Shown in pieces: positions 40,786-53,260 of a stretch of 64,000 nt of DNA. The notes below the pieces were generated by a model. It had not been told where the DNA came from, made no database searches, and saw nothing but the letters and a program-made list of their open reading frames with translations. Position 1 is the stretch's first letter; every line of letters starts with the position of its first letter. Source of the DNA: Benincasa hispida (taxonomy: Eukaryota > Streptophyta > Magnoliopsida > Cucurbitales > Cucurbitaceae); contig NC_052359.1 in assembly GCF_009727055.1 (NCBI RefSeq), positions 59,342,936 through 59,406,935 on the forward strand, in the 5' to 3' direction. The position numbers and the translations under genes were made by a program.

Positions 40786-42740
40786 TGTTGGGTTTAATGC
40801 CCTAAATCTCGTAGGGTCCTGTAGTTTGTAAACACTTGTATGAACAAACACTTTGTGATTTATAATATATGATATTTTATCACTACAGTCTATAAAATAT
40901 GAGATATTTTAGTTGCATTAACCATAAACCAATAAACTAAGATCTATGATTGTCATTGTAACTTAAACATGTATGTGGAGACATACAAGTGGATCGTGCT
41001 TTAAGTGATAACCTAAGTGGTCTATAGTATATGGATAAGGAGGGATATCTTATCCTTGTGACACTACGAATGTGACCCACTTTGTAGGTGTTACAAATGT
41101 TATAAAGTGCTACAAATGATCTAATCCTGATCATTCATGTATTAGACATGCGAGCGGGGATACTCTATACATAGGAGTTTGTATAAAACCAGACCACGAA
41201 ATGTGTAGTCTCGTTATATAACGCGTTCATAATGGAGACTTTCATTTCACTAGGATGACCATAGATAACATGACCTTAATTTTGAGTGAGTTGTGAACTC
41301 TTGCCTATAAGGGCGATCCTTTGATTTACATGGGTGAGAGTGGCCAGATCGCTGACTCAACAAGCCTACCATTTTTGGGATTCGTCTGATTAGGGAGCTG
41401 GAAACTTTGCTACAGAAGACAGAATTCACTCATTCCTTGAAGTAGGGGTAAGGAGATAAATTACTCCCTCAAGGGCTGATTTCGGGGCTTGAATAATGTG
41501 GTGCCACACCTTCTCTTGGCCCGAGAAGGGTTTAGTCATAGTGAAACTATGATATATTGTTCATTAGAGGAATCAGTGGCGCAGCTGTACTTACGAGCGA
41601 TTTGTGAAGGGTTATCGTACTATTGATTGGTTATATTCAATGGACACAAAAATATATCTATAGTGCGACGAGTGCAGCTGTCGGTCTTTAATGGAGTGCC
41701 CGATAGTTAATGGATGGTGGATATCGTGACTAAAGAGTTTAGTCAGTTATTCATGTACTGTTAGAGCTTTAAGCTACAGGTCCAAGGTCTCCTTAGTAGC
41801 TTTTGGATTCAAGTTAAGAATTAGTTTTTCGGTTAGCTTGAAATGTTCAAATTAAAAAGAAAGAATTTGATTATATATGATATAATTAAATTAATTAAAT
41901 TATATATGATATAATTGGTATGATGTATTTGATACAATATTATTTGATTGGAGGAATTAATATAAATATGATTTATATTAAATATCATAAAATAGAAAAA
42001 GAACTCTGGTTTATATGTTGCATATGATGCAATATTAAAACTATAGGTTATAAATATAATATGATAAGTTAGTTACTGTATTTATTTATAATTTATTAAT
42101 TATATGATAATTAATATTTTTTTTCTTCTAAATAACCGTCTTAGTGGATGGTTATAGTTATTATGGCAAAGTGGATAAAATGAAAAATAGTTTTTTCAAA
42201 TTCATTCCACGAAACGACTGATCTGATAATCTATCGAGTAAAAGAAATTTTACTACACAATAGCCTTAGAGAGTCTAGACGATTGAGGGTCGAGTCTATG
42301 CGATAGACTTATATCTTCTACACGATACTTCTATTCAATACTCGATCGTTCTTTCTCCTCCATTCCTCCATCCTTCTATCTAAAATCATACAGAGCCCAC
42401 AACTCCTGGATTCTCACACCAAGAATACCAAGGTAATCTTGTGGTGGTGTCTAGTTCTGTTCGAGGATCAAGTTTTACTCGCTGGTGATTGAGGAAGTTC
42501 CAGTTGCTCGTTGCGCTCATGCTGTTTTTTGCATTGCTGAATGATTGAGGAAAATACGTGAAGAAAGAGTTCTTTAAAGGTATTGTCACTCGATCCCTTG
42601 TATTTACTTAAGAAGCATGCTGTAATTTATTATTAGTGCATAATTGTTTCTATATGATTGTAAATGTTTATGTTCTTTCACAATGGAGTTTGAAATGGTC
42701 CGCTTCCGCTCACTGGTCCTCTAGTTCTAGAGTTCCTTCA
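40786..42740 (+). mobile_element. Copia 3' LTR
   Basis: TGTTGGGTTTAATGCCC at the start and AGAGTTCCTTCA at the end; 1955 bp. It follows its own pol and polypurine tract, so it is the 3' LTR. Compared with the LTR at 54023-55692 it has lost about 60 bases between GAGGAATCAGTGG and GCAGCTGTACTTACGAGC (near 41578). The mid region has the phrase AACTATAGGTTATAAATATAAT also present in the other LTRs. The 5' LTR was not found. Confidence 0.82.
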
Positions 42741-43967
42741 CATAATCCCCAGGTAGGAAGTGTTATGTAAACCGTCAACTTAAATACCCCTAGTCTTAGA
42801 TAGGATTGTAAACCGATTAAGTTTGTAACCAAATTTTATAATATAACGACCTATATTAACTATTAAAACAAGTTGTTAACTTAAGTGAACATGCTGTTTA
42901 TCTTTGTTATGGATTTTGATGTCTAATTTAATTTTATAACAACTTACAAAAATAGACATGCTAATCATCCATAACATACATCAAAGGCATTCAATATTGA
43001 ACATAACCTTTATATTAAAACAATTGAAACCCTATATATGCATACTATACATTGTAACATTTTATAACATACTTTCAATGCATGTAACATGCTTCCTATG
43101 GTAGGATTTTAATTCTACATGACATACTTTATGCACAATCAAGACTTATTTAATTATAACATACATCAAATGCATAAATAATTAAACACAAATTGATATG
43201 GTTTTAGTTTTGGCATTTTCAAGCAATCAAAGGCCTAACTATTACAAAAAAAAAAAAAAAAAACAAAAACAAAAAACAGCGGCTTCAAAGACCTTCTGGA
43301 CCGCTCAAACTGCCTTGAACTGGGCCTCCAATGTGAAAAATGGGCTCAACCGGGCAAAACCCATCGAGTACTGTCAAGCAATGAATACCATCGAGCATAC
43401 CACCAGTATCACTATGCTAGGGTGCATTGAGTATGACATCAAGCATAATCGAACAACGAGTATTTCACAAAATTCCATCGAGTAAACGTTATCGACCATC
43501 GAGTAAGGTATTATGCATCGAGCATCGAGTATTTCATGAAATATCATCGAGTAAACGCATCGAATACCATCGAGTATGGCATCGTGCATTGAGTATTTCA
43601 TGAAATATCATCAAGAAACACATCGAATATGGCATCATGCATCAAGTATTTCATGAAATACCATCGAGTATTCCATCGAGCATCGAGTATGTGGCAGTGA
43701 TTTGAATTTCCAGTTCCTGCTGCTCGACTTTCTTCACTTCTTTCTTTAATTACATCTTAATTGCAACTCTAATGACTCCAAATGAATTACAGACACTTAA
43801 ACACACATTAAGGCCCATCAAACAAGAGCCAATTACAAGAGTTACAACATAATTAAAAAGATTTAAATGCCAAAATACTGAAAAACCATATTAGTTTACT
43901 ATTTTCATAAAATTTATGAAAAACACCCACCAAACTCAAATTAACGATAATTGAGTGCTTAAATCAT
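42741..43967 (-). mobile_element. Leader region of a minus-strand LTR element
   Basis: Follows, on the minus strand, the LTR at 43982-45896 and its primer-binding site, so it is the 5' untranslated part of that element. No gag frame could be read. It contains an A-rich run (about 43245-43263) and a CATCGAGTA repeat block at 43370-43690, and is cut at about 42741 by the end of the neighbouring copia LTR. Confidence 0.55.
43370..43690 (-). repeat. Degenerate CATCGAGTA repeat array
   Basis: Roughly sixteen copies of CATCGAGTA or CATCGAATA, many within a larger ~65-base unit containing GTATTTCATGAAATA (at about 43529, 43593 and 43650). GTATTTCATGAAATAC is itself palindromic. Confidence 0.75.
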
Positions 43968-43979
43968 GCTCTGATACCA
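43968..43979 (-). other. Primer-binding site (initiator Met tRNA type)
   Basis: On the minus strand TGGTATCAGAGC, the complement of the 3' end of plant initiator methionine tRNA, placed two bases after the LTR end CATCA. This fixes the LTR at 43982-45896 as a 5' LTR with its internal region running towards lower coordinates. Confidence 0.88.
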
Positions 43980-43981
43980 AT

Positions 43982-45896
43982 TGATGGAGTAAACTAACAT
44001 GCATCGGAGAAAATCAGAATCAATAAGCACTATAATTACACTTAATTTTAGTTTAAAACATGCTTTAGAATAACTAATTCATAAGAGGGTTTGTTGAACA
44101 CAATACCTTTGATGAAACTTCTTCACAACTAGCTCAACGTTTACGTAAAGATGCTTCAAACTATAAATAGACCACCACGAAGATCTTCTCTACTATTCTC
44201 TTGCAAGGATTGTGTGGTGGAAGCACTAATTTGAGCTGGTTTTGATTAAGACTGAAGAGGGTTTGGGAAGGGTTTCGAATTTTGCAGAATTCTTGTAGAA
44301 ATTCTGAATGCTTGCTAATGATTCAACCCAACACTCTAATTTATAAAGCTTTCATCATGCAATCTCAAAGCTTGCATGAAGGGCAGCTCATTCTTCATGA
44401 ATTGAGTGGAATTGGATGAATAAGGTGCTTGTACCCATAGTGGAGATTTCTAACTTTTGAAAATTTCCATTTTGTGTTTTCAAAATTTATTTTCAAAATT
44501 GATTTCTACGATTTACAAATAAACTAATTTATTTGTGTATTAGTTTTATAAAAATTAATTCAATTAATTATTTTAAATAAAACTAATCAATTAAAACTTT
44601 TAATTTATTTTGTTAATTTAATATCTAATATTAAATTATTAAAATACCAATTTGACTACAATGAATTTAATTTCATATAATTAATATTTAAATCATAATT
44701 TAAACATTAATCAATTCTCCAATTTTGTTTAATTTTGATAAAATTAAACACTTCAATTGTATCGAATACAATTAATAGAAACCCTAATTGAATTTGAACA
44801 TTTCAAATTCTAAACCCTAATTTCAAATCTCATCAAGATTACTCAATTTACTAATCCAAATTATGAGCTAGTAGAGGGACCTTATGAATCTACAGATCAT
44901 GAGCTCTAACGATTTGTAATTAATTGGTTAAACTCTTTAAACCAAATTAATCACTATTCGTTATCCACCAAGACATTCCACTATAGCTCGATAGTTGCAC
45001 TTTTCTCACTGTAGATATATTTATATCCATTTTAACCATAATTGGTAAGTCAATCCTTCACAGATTGTTCGTATTTACAGTTGGGTCAAAGATTACCGTT
45101 TTACCCGTAAATACATCTTGCTCCTTAAGCTCCTACTGATCCTTCATTAAACAATTGATTTATAGTCCAACTTATAAATCATAACCCTCTCCTTCATGAG
45201 AGGGTGGGCCCCGTTGTTCAAGATAAGGCATCAACGCTTAAGAGAATAACCTGTCTGCTAACCCTAAATCGGGTAGGAGTGAGTTCCATATTGCAAAGCT
45301 ATGTCCCTAGCTATCCATCCGGTCTTATCCCCAAAATGGGAGACTTATTGAGCAGTGTTGTTGGACTACTCTCATCTATGTAGATCAAAGGATAATCCCG
45401 AATAAATAGAAGTTCATAGTTAGCTCAGGATTAAGATCGAGTTACCCTAGGTCATTGAGTTTGAGATAGTCAATTTTAACAGTAAACGGTTGTTATAAAG
45501 AAAAGTGACTATTTCAAGGTATGGTCTTATGCAAACCCATTGCACAAGATGCCCTCACTCACACGTCTCCATATAAATGATTTTTGAATCACATCATTTG
45601 TATCAGTATAAAAAAAGAGTTGCATCCAATAGTGTCACCAGGATGAGGTACCCAATCTCATTCGTATGCTTATAGATTATTTTGGCTACATACTAAAACT
45701 TGATCCTCTTTTATGTCGCTACTTAAAGTTAAAGTATTTATATTATAATCATGGATTTGTTTATTAGATTTTCATAGAAGAATGCAATATCAATAATAAT
45801 TTATTGAATAAAAAACTCAACAACATTTTTATTGATAAATAGAATACGATAACAACATTTACGACTACGAGCTGCGAGTTCAAGATATTCCCAACA
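43982..45896 (-). mobile_element. 5' LTR of a distinct copia-type element
   Basis: Read on the minus strand it starts TGTTGGGAATATCTTG at 45896 and ends TTACTCCATCA at 43982 (1915 bp), followed by the primer-binding site. Its central part is distantly similar to the other copia LTRs here (CCGTTTTACCC, CCTTCACAGATTG, GGTTAACCCTAAATCGGG-like blocks), but its ends differ, so it is a separate family. At 45896/45897 it cuts the minus-strand reverse transcriptase right after RPDICYVV. Confidence 0.8.
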
Positions 45897-47774
45897 CACC
45901 ACATAGCAGATGTCAGGTCTACTACACAACATTACATACATCAGGTTGCCAACAGCCGATGCATAAGGAACCTGTCTCATTTTCTCAACCTCTTGAGATG
46001 TCTTAGGAAACTGTTCTTTAGACAATATAACTTCATGCCTGAAAGGTAGTAAACCTCTCTTGAAGTTTTGCATAGAATACTTGACAAGCATTTTGTCATG
46101 TACGATGCTTGAGACAGAGCTAGCGTTTTGTTCTTTTGATCTCTAAAGATCTAAATTCCCTGAACAAACTAAGCCTCTCCTAAATCTTTTATTTGGAATT
46201 GGGTTGCTAGCCAATTCTTAACTTTAATCAGTAGACCTACATCATTCCCAATGAGTAGGATGCCATCTACATACAACACTAGGAAAGCTACGACACTATT
46301 GATGATTTTCTTGTATACACAAGACTCATCAACATTCTAATCAAAGCCATAAGATTTGATCGCAGTGTCAAACCTTATGTTCCAAGATCGAGAAGGCTGC
46401 TTCAGTCCATAAATGGACGAATTAAGCTTGAAAATTTTTTGCTCTTGATCTTGGGTTATGAATTCTTTAGGCTGCTCCATATAAATGGTCTTCTCTAGAT
46501 TGCCATTTAGAAAGAAAATCTTGACATCTATTTTCCAAATCTCATAGTCATAATATGAGGCAATGGACAGGAGGATCCGAATAGACTTTAGCATGGCACA
46601 TGTGAGAAAGTCTCCTCATAGTCGACTCCTTCAACTTGGGTATAACCCTTTTCCACTAGTCTAGCCTTAAAGGTTTACACCTTCCCATCAACACCCCGTT
46701 TTCTCTTATAGATCCATTTGCAACCTATAGGTTTAACCCCATCAGGTTGATCTACGAGATCCCAAACTTAATTGAAGTATATCGACTCCATTTCAAGATC
46801 CATATTTTTGATCCATTCATCTTTGTCAACATCTTACATTGCCTTCTTGTAAGACAATGGATCCTAAACATCTCCATAGCTACCATAGCTAGGGTTTTTA
46901 TTAAACCTATGTAACAGACAGGTGGGTTCGCAACCCTCCCATTGCGTCAAGGCTCCTTCAACACTTAAGGTGGATTTGACCTACTAGATGATCCAACTTC
47001 AAAAATTCTTATTGAGGTGTTGAGTACTTCAACAACTCTTGTTGAAGGTTTAGTAGATTCCTTGGAAAGTTCATTCAACAGGACCTTACTATAGACTTGT
47101 ACTCCCTTATATGGCCTTTTTCCAGAAAAGTAGTATTTGTCGACACAAACACTTTATTTTCTTTAGGGTCGAAGAATTAACCACCTCTTGTTCCTTTGAA
47201 GTAGCCTATAAATAGGCACAGTTTTGAACAAGGTTCCAATTTCTTGTGATTTGCCTCAAGCACATGTGCTGGGCAACCCCAAATTATGAAATGACGTAAA
47301 CTAGTTTTACGACCATTCCATAACACCAAAGGTGTTCTCGTAACACTTTTGGATGGAACACAGTTCAAAATATATGCTGCAGTTTGTACTGCAAAACCCC
47401 AAAATAAATCAGGTAAGGAAGCATAACTCATCATAGACCTAACCATGTCTAACAAGATTCGATTTCTTCTTTATGATACACCATTTTGTTGAGGTGCACC
47501 AAGTACTGAGAGTTGGGATACAATTCCATGCTTTATCAAATAGTTCTAGAATGTTAAATCCAAAAAATCTCTACCTCGATCAGATCAAAATGTTTTAATT
47601 GTTCTATTTAATGCATTTTCAACTTCTACTTTGAAGTCTTTGAACTTTTCAAAGGATTCAGACTTATGTTGCATTAAATAAACATACCCATATCTTGAAT
47701 AATCATCAATAAAGGTGATGAAATATTTAAACCCCCTCTTGCTTTTACATTCATCGGACCATAGAGTTCTGAAT
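45897..47774 (-). pseudogene. Copia body F: integrase end and reverse transcriptase
   Basis: Minus-strand copia polyprotein, downstream half. From 47774: integrase LYGPMNVKARGG and DYSRYGYVYLMQ, PQQNGVS, LDMVRSMMSYASLPDLFWGF (47455-47396), FRHFIIWGCPAHVLEAN, LCLFIGYFKGTRGG; then reverse transcriptase with LKSIRILLSIASYYDYEIWK (46594-46535), KLNSSIYGLKQPSRSWNIRF, and the active site reading YVDG at 46273-46262 in place of YVDD. It continues to GLLPFRHEVILSKEQ and RPDICYVV, where it is cut by the 5' LTR that starts at 45896. Several frameshifts and stops are present (for example around 46600 and 47460). Continuous with 51798-54022 once the LTR insertion is removed. Confidence 0.85.
47770..47774. 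repeat. Target site duplication, left copy (TGAAT)
   Basis: TGAAT flanks the LTR block 47775-51797 here and at 51798-51802. Removing the block plus one copy restores the integrase reading ELVDS-ELYGPM on the minus strand. Confidence 0.9.
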
Positions 47775-49599
47775 TGAAGAACCTCTAAAACTAGAGAACC
47801 ATTGAGCGAAAGCGAATCGTTCTAAACTCCATTGTGAAAGAACATAAACATTTACAATCAAACAGAAATAGTTATGTATCAAAGGTAAATTACAACATGC
47901 TTCTTAACCAAAATACAAGAGATCGAGAAGACAATACCTTTGAAGAACCATTTCACAATACCTTTGAAGAACCTTTTCTTCACGTATTTCCCTCGATTGA
48001 TCACCAATGCGTCCAACAACACGAACTTCAACGAGCCTCTAGGAGATCGTCGATCACCAAAGAGTACAACTCGATCCTGGCCCTCGAATAGAACTGGGCA
48101 CCACCATTCGATTACCTTGGTATTCTCGGTGTGAGCATCCAGGAGTTCTGAGCTCTGTATTAATTTGGATAGAGGGATAGAGGAAGTAGAAGGTGTAAGC
48201 GATTAGGTAGACAATCGAGTATGCGGCAGAAGGAAGACTAGACTTGATACTCAATCGTGTAGAAATGAGTTCTATCATATAGAATACTCGACGCGATCGT
48301 TTAGTCTCTTGAAAGTAATCTGATTACTTGATGCGTGAAGCATTGAATTAATAATGAAAACTGTTTTTCATCTTTATCCCTCAATTGCCATAAACTGTTA
48401 TTGGAGAAAAAGAATATTAATTATCTCATAATTAATAATTTATAAATAAATATAATAACTAACTTATCATATTATATTTATAACTTATAATTTTAATATT
48501 GCATTATATGCAACATATAAACCATAGACTCTTTTATGACATTTAATATAAATCATATTTATATTAATTCCTCAAATCAAATAATGCATCAAATACATCA
48601 AATCAATTATATCATATATAATTGAACTAATTTAATTATATCATATATAATCAAATTCCTTCTTGTTAATTTGAACATTTCAAACTAACCCAAAAAACTG
48701 ATTCTCAACATGAATCCATTAAGTTACCAAGGGGACCTTATGGATCTATAGCTTGAAGCTTCAACAGTACGTGAATAATTGACTAAACTCTTTAATCACG
48801 ATATCCACCATCCGTTAACGGGAAAACATTCTATTAAAGACCGGCAGCTGAACTCTTCCCACTACAGATATATTTCAATATCCAATGGATATAACCAATC
48901 AACAGTACGATAACCCTTCACAAATCGCTTGTAAGTACATCTGGGCTATTTTACCATTTTGCCACTATAGTTACATCTAACTCCTTAAGTACCATTGATC
49001 CCTCTAATGAAAAATAGATCATAGTCCCACCATGACTAAACCCTTCTTGGGCCAAGAGAAGGTGTGACACCATATTGTTCAAGTCCCAGAATCAGTCCTT
49101 AAGGGAGCAATTTATCTACTTAGCCTTGGTTAGAGGAAGGAGTGAATTCCATCTTTTGTAGTTGAGTTCCCAGCTCTCCAATCAGACGAATCTCCAAAGT
49201 GGTTGGTTTAATACGACGATCTAGCCACTCGCACCCATGCAAATCAAAGGACTGCCCTCATAGCAGGAGTTCACAACTCACTCAGGATTAAGGTCATGTT
49301 ACCTATGGTCATCCTAGTGAAATGAAAGTATTAATTATAAACAACATTATGTAATGAGACTAAACATTTCGTGGTTCAGTCTTATACAAACTCCTTTATA
49401 TAGAGCATCCCTGCTCGCATGTCTAAACACGAATGATCAGGATCAGATCATTTGTAGCACTTTATAACATTTGTAACACCTACAGAGTGGGCCACACTTG
49501 TAGTGTCACCAGGATAAGGTATCCCTCATTTATCCATATACTACAGACCATTTAGGTTATCACTTAAAGCACGATCCATTTGTATGCCTCCACATACAT

Positions 49600-49604
49600 G
49601 CTTA
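49600..49604. repeat. Target site duplication of inner LTR, left (GCTTA)
   Basis: Pairs with GCTTA at 51614-51618, exactly at the two ends of the inner LTR. Confidence 0.85.
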
Positions 49605-51613
49605 TAAAGGATCTCATACCGAGAGTTCCATGAGTGGGTTTAGATCGCTCCGATTTCACAGTGATCGAAACACAAAAAGATATACATTCACGTTAACAGT
49701 TATGCATATAAACCTAATTATCAGCATGCTCAGAAAACAATGAATAACAAGGAAAGGGTTCATACTAGATGAAGACTCTCTTCGCACGGCTGAACCCTAA
49801 GCAGCAAAAACCCTTCGATGGATGTACCAACACCCGGCTAGTATGTCGACTGCAACAACATGATCAGTACGAACACAAACACTGTAGCGTGGACGACACC
49901 ACCACAAGTGAAACCCAGGTATTCTCGGCGCGAAAACCCAAAGTGTGGGCTTTGGTGAGTTTAGTAGAGGACGAAGGACAACACGTCGTGTAGACGATAA
50001 GCAAGTGGGAGATGGAACTGTTCTATCGTATAGAAGAGTTACACGATCGTGTATGAAAGGCTGTACGATCGTTTAGGAAAAACGTATATGATCGTTTTGA
50101 AAAAATGTGAGGTTGATGATCGTTTAGACGGATGAGCTTCTATTGTACAGGCTCTCGCGATCGGTTTCACAAATTCTTTTGGGCGCAGACGAAAATATGA
50201 ATGCACGATTGTGAAAAATGAAAACAATTTTCATTTTTTAACCCGCCAGTTACCATAACCATCGCAGCCTACTTCCCACGTTCGAACATGGATAAATTAG
50301 TTAATTATCATATAATTAATTAATAAATATAATCATATTATATTTATATCCTATAGTTTGATATCACATATCTACTATAGTTCCTTTTCTCCTGTACTTG
50401 ATATAAATCATATTTATATCTAATTTCCTCCAAATTAATGTATCTCATACATTTAGCCAATTATATCATATATAATTAACACAATCCAATTATATCATAT
50501 GTAATTGAACTTCTTCTTGTCAATTTGAACATTTCAAAGAAACCCAAACACTGGTTCTCGACTTTATCCAAGCTACCCAGGTGACCTAATGGATCTGTGG
50601 CTCGAAGCTCCAACGGTACGTGAATAGCTGACTAAACTCTTTAGCCATGAGATCCACCATCCATTAACTGTCAGTGATTCCACTAAAGACCAACAATTGA
50701 ACTCTTCTTACCACAAATATATTTCTATGTCCATCGGATATAACCAATCATGAGTACGATAACCTTTCACAGATGCTCGTGAGTACAGCTGGGCCAATTA
50801 ACCGGTTTTCCCTTGTAGTTACATCTCACTCTTTAAGTACCATTGATTCCTCTAATGAACAATATAACATAGTCCAACTATGTGTGAACACTTCTCGGGC
50901 CAAGAGAAGGTGTGTGGTGTCACATCGTTCAAGCTCCGGAATCAGTCTTTAACGGAGCCGTCTATTTACTTACCCCTGCCTTGGGGAAGGAGTGAATTCC
51001 ACTTGTGTAGCTGAGTTCCCAACTCCCAAATCAAACGAATCCCCAAAATGGTAGGTTTGAATCAGCGACCTGGCCACTCGCACCTATACAATTCAAAGGA
51101 CCACCCTCAATAGCAGGAGTTCCCAACTCACTCAGGATTGAGGTCATGTTACCTATGGTCATCCTAGTGAAGTGAAGTCTCTGTCATGAACGGTGTTATA
51201 TAATGAGACATTAACACTTCGTGGTCAGGTCTTATACAAACTCTTTGTATACGACGCCCCTGCTCGCATGTCCCTAACACGAATGATCAGGATCAGACCA
51301 TCTGTGACAAGTCACAACACTTGTGACCATTCCACAAAGCAAGTCGTGTTCGTAGCGTTACTAGGATAAGGTTTCCCTCCTTTATCCATTTACTACAGAC
51401 CATTTTGGTTATCACTCAAGACATGATCCACTTGTATGTCACCACATACATACTTGAGTCACATACAGATAACCAAATATTTTGTGTTTATTGGTTTATG
51501 GTAAAGAAAATAAAACAAGATGTAAAGTAAATATCATATATTAACAACACAGGTGTTCGTATATACTGTTTACAAACTACAGGACATGAGACTTTAGGGC
51601 ATCAACCCTTACA
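49605..51613 (-). mobile_element. Inner solo LTR nested in the outer solo LTR
   Basis: On the minus strand it starts TGTAAGGGTTGATGCCC at 51613 and ends GAGATCCTTTA at 49605 (2009 bp). GCTTA flanks it at 49600-49604 and 51614-51618. The outer LTR resumes in register on each side (GTAACTTAAG on one side, CATGTATGTGGAGGC on the other). The last base pair TA instead of CA at its end is probably a point mutation. Confidence 0.85.
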
Positions 51614-51618
51614 GCTTA
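51614..51618. repeat. Target site duplication of inner LTR, right (GCTTA)
   Basis: Second copy of the GCTTA at 49600-49604. Confidence 0.85.
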
Positions 51619-51797
51619 AGTTACAACGATAATCAGGGATTTTAGTTTATTGGTTTGTGGTTAATGCAACTAAAATATCTCATAATTTCATAGATTGAAT
51701 CGAATAAAATATCTCATATTATAAATCATAAAGCGTTTGTTCATATATGTGTTTACAAACTACAGGACCCTATGAGATTTAGGGCATCAACCCCAAC

Positions 51798-51802
51798 ATG
51801 AA
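51798..51802. repeat. Target site duplication of outer LTR, right (TGAAT)
   Basis: Second copy of the TGAAT at 47770-47774. Confidence 0.9.
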
Positions 51803-52440
51803 TCTACTAGCTCTAAGGGTTATTTGGCCCTGTGACCTTTTCCAGTAAACGACCTTTTAGTCATTTTGTCTTCAAGGCATGACTCACATAGAGGTAAAGA
51901 ATTTTCTTCTAACTCGCTTAGAAGTCCATTCTTCACCAACCTCTCAATCCTATTGAGATTGATGTGTCCTAATCTTAGGTGCCAAAGTGGGACGTTTTCT
52001 TTAGGAGAAATTCTAAGTTTTTTATGTTGAGTTATCGCAGTTTTAAATATTTTAGTGTTATGGAGGGCTTTAGTTGCTAACGTTCTTAGCATATAAAGAT
52101 TGTTTTCCAGTTCAGCAGAACAAATATTGACACCATTCTTTGAAATAAACACTTTATTTACAGAGAAATATATAGTAACTTTCTTCTAATAAACACTTTA
52201 TAGAAATTAAGTTCCTTTTCAGATAAAAAACTACATATACATTTTCTAGCAAAATATATTTATTATGAAAAGTTAACTGGAGACCTCCTATTGCCACAGT
52301 TGCGATGACGTGCCTAATTCCAACTTGCATTGTCATCTCCCCAACTTCTAATTTCCGCCAGGAATTAATTCCCTAAAATGAAGAATAAACATGGTTAGTG
52401 ATGCCCGAATCAATTATCCAGGTCGAATCATCATTCTCCG
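51803..52440 (-). pseudogene. Copia body F: protease and GAG-preintegrase
   Basis: Minus-strand part of the same polyprotein as 45897-47774. Open from 52152 to 51820: NNLYMLRTLATKALHNT, then LWHLRLGHINLNRIERLVKN, LCESCLEDKMTKRSFTGKGH, the GAG-preintegrase domain with its H...C..C residues retained. Upstream (52440-52154) is the protease region with GGLQLTFHNKYILLENVYVV and LKRNLISI; the DSGAT part is mutated, since sequence at about 52400-52440 reads DDSTWIIDSG-like residues followed by breaks. Less decayed than the plus-strand copy at 635-1273. Confidence 0.8.
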
Positions 52441-53260
52441 TTAAACAGGTTTCCAAAATAAGCAAATCATATTTACCTTACTTGGCCTTTTTCTTTTCCG
52501 CCAAGTATCTGGGACAGTTCCTTTTCCAGTGTCCCTCCTGGTTGTAATGGAAATAGATTCCCTTTGCAACCTTGGCTTTCTTTTCTCTTTAGGGCAGCAA
52601 CTGGTGGGTTCGCTTTCCCCTTTCCACCTTTCTTCTTCTTCCAATTTTTGGTGTCGAAAGAAGAAGGCACAGACTTTTTCTCAGAGGTCGAACCTCTGTG
52701 GAACTTCTTAGAGGATGAAACAACATTTGCTTCACCTATATGTTCCTTGTTTTTCATCAAAGATTAGAAGGTCTGTAGCTCGTTCTTGCATACAGAATTG
52801 TAGGATACTTTTAGGTAAAGATTCCAGAATGAAACTAATCTGACTGGCTTTATCGATGATGGACCCATTCGTCTACGCCACGTTGAAGTGGACCATCATG
52901 TTGAAAACATGTTCTCGAACAGATGCTTTTTCTTGCACACAGGCATTGAAGATGTGTTCGAGAGAATCGTGCCTGAGCTGTGCGGATGGTTGTTTGAACA
53001 TTCCCCTCAGGGACTCCATAATCTCACAGGTCATGAGTATGGGCTCATGCTTCTTGGCCAAGACTTCGAAAAGACTTACTAGGATGTATGCTTAGGCCTT
53101 TTCGTTTGTCTGTGTCCATCACTCGTATGCTTCTCGAACATTTCGAGTAACATTTAGAGCTAGAACGGGAGGATAATTCTCCATTAGGACAAAACGAAGG
53201 TCATCGACGATTAAGATTGTGTTGATTGTATTTTTTTCAAGATGTGTAATTTTCGCCCGT
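52441..53260 (-). pseudogene. Copia body F: gag with degenerate zinc knuckle
   Basis: Minus-strand gag. The distal part (about 53061-52873) reads KHEPILMTCEIMESLRGMF, HDSLEHIFNACVQEKASVRE and HVFNMMVHFNVAE, the UBN2-type gag domain of plant copia elements. Then a Lys/Ser-rich stretch (about 52750-52600) and a zinc knuckle at about 52575-52520 reading YFHYNQEGHWKRNCPRY: the H and last C of the CCHC motif are kept but the first two cysteines are read as tyrosines. Frame breaks occur near 52870 and 52640. It gives the gag that is missing from the plus-strand element at 635. Confidence 0.78.

Larger units (their letters stand above)
47775..51797 (-). mobile_element. Outer solo LTR, itself split by a nested LTR
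   Basis: On the minus strand it starts TGTTGGGGTTGATGCCC at 51797 and ends GGTTCTTCA at 47775. It is related to the LTR at 40786-42740 (shared CTAGTTTTAGAGG end, TTGTGGTGGTGTC region). It lies inside the copia integrase between TGAAT duplications and has no internal coding region, so it is a solo LTR left by recombination. A second LTR sits within it at 49605-51613; without that, its length is about 2.0 kb, like its relatives. Confidence 0.85.

Noticed and set aside
43198..43485. 95-codon frame with poly-lysine
   Set aside because: Driven by a poly(A) run and the CATCGAGTA array within a retroelement leader.
43370..43690. CRISPR-like array
   Set aside because: Plant nuclear sequence; repeat units are degenerate, irregularly spaced and without unique spacers.
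49769..49993. 74-codon plus-strand frame
   Set aside because: Antisense within the inner solo LTR, no homologous frame noticed in related LTRs.
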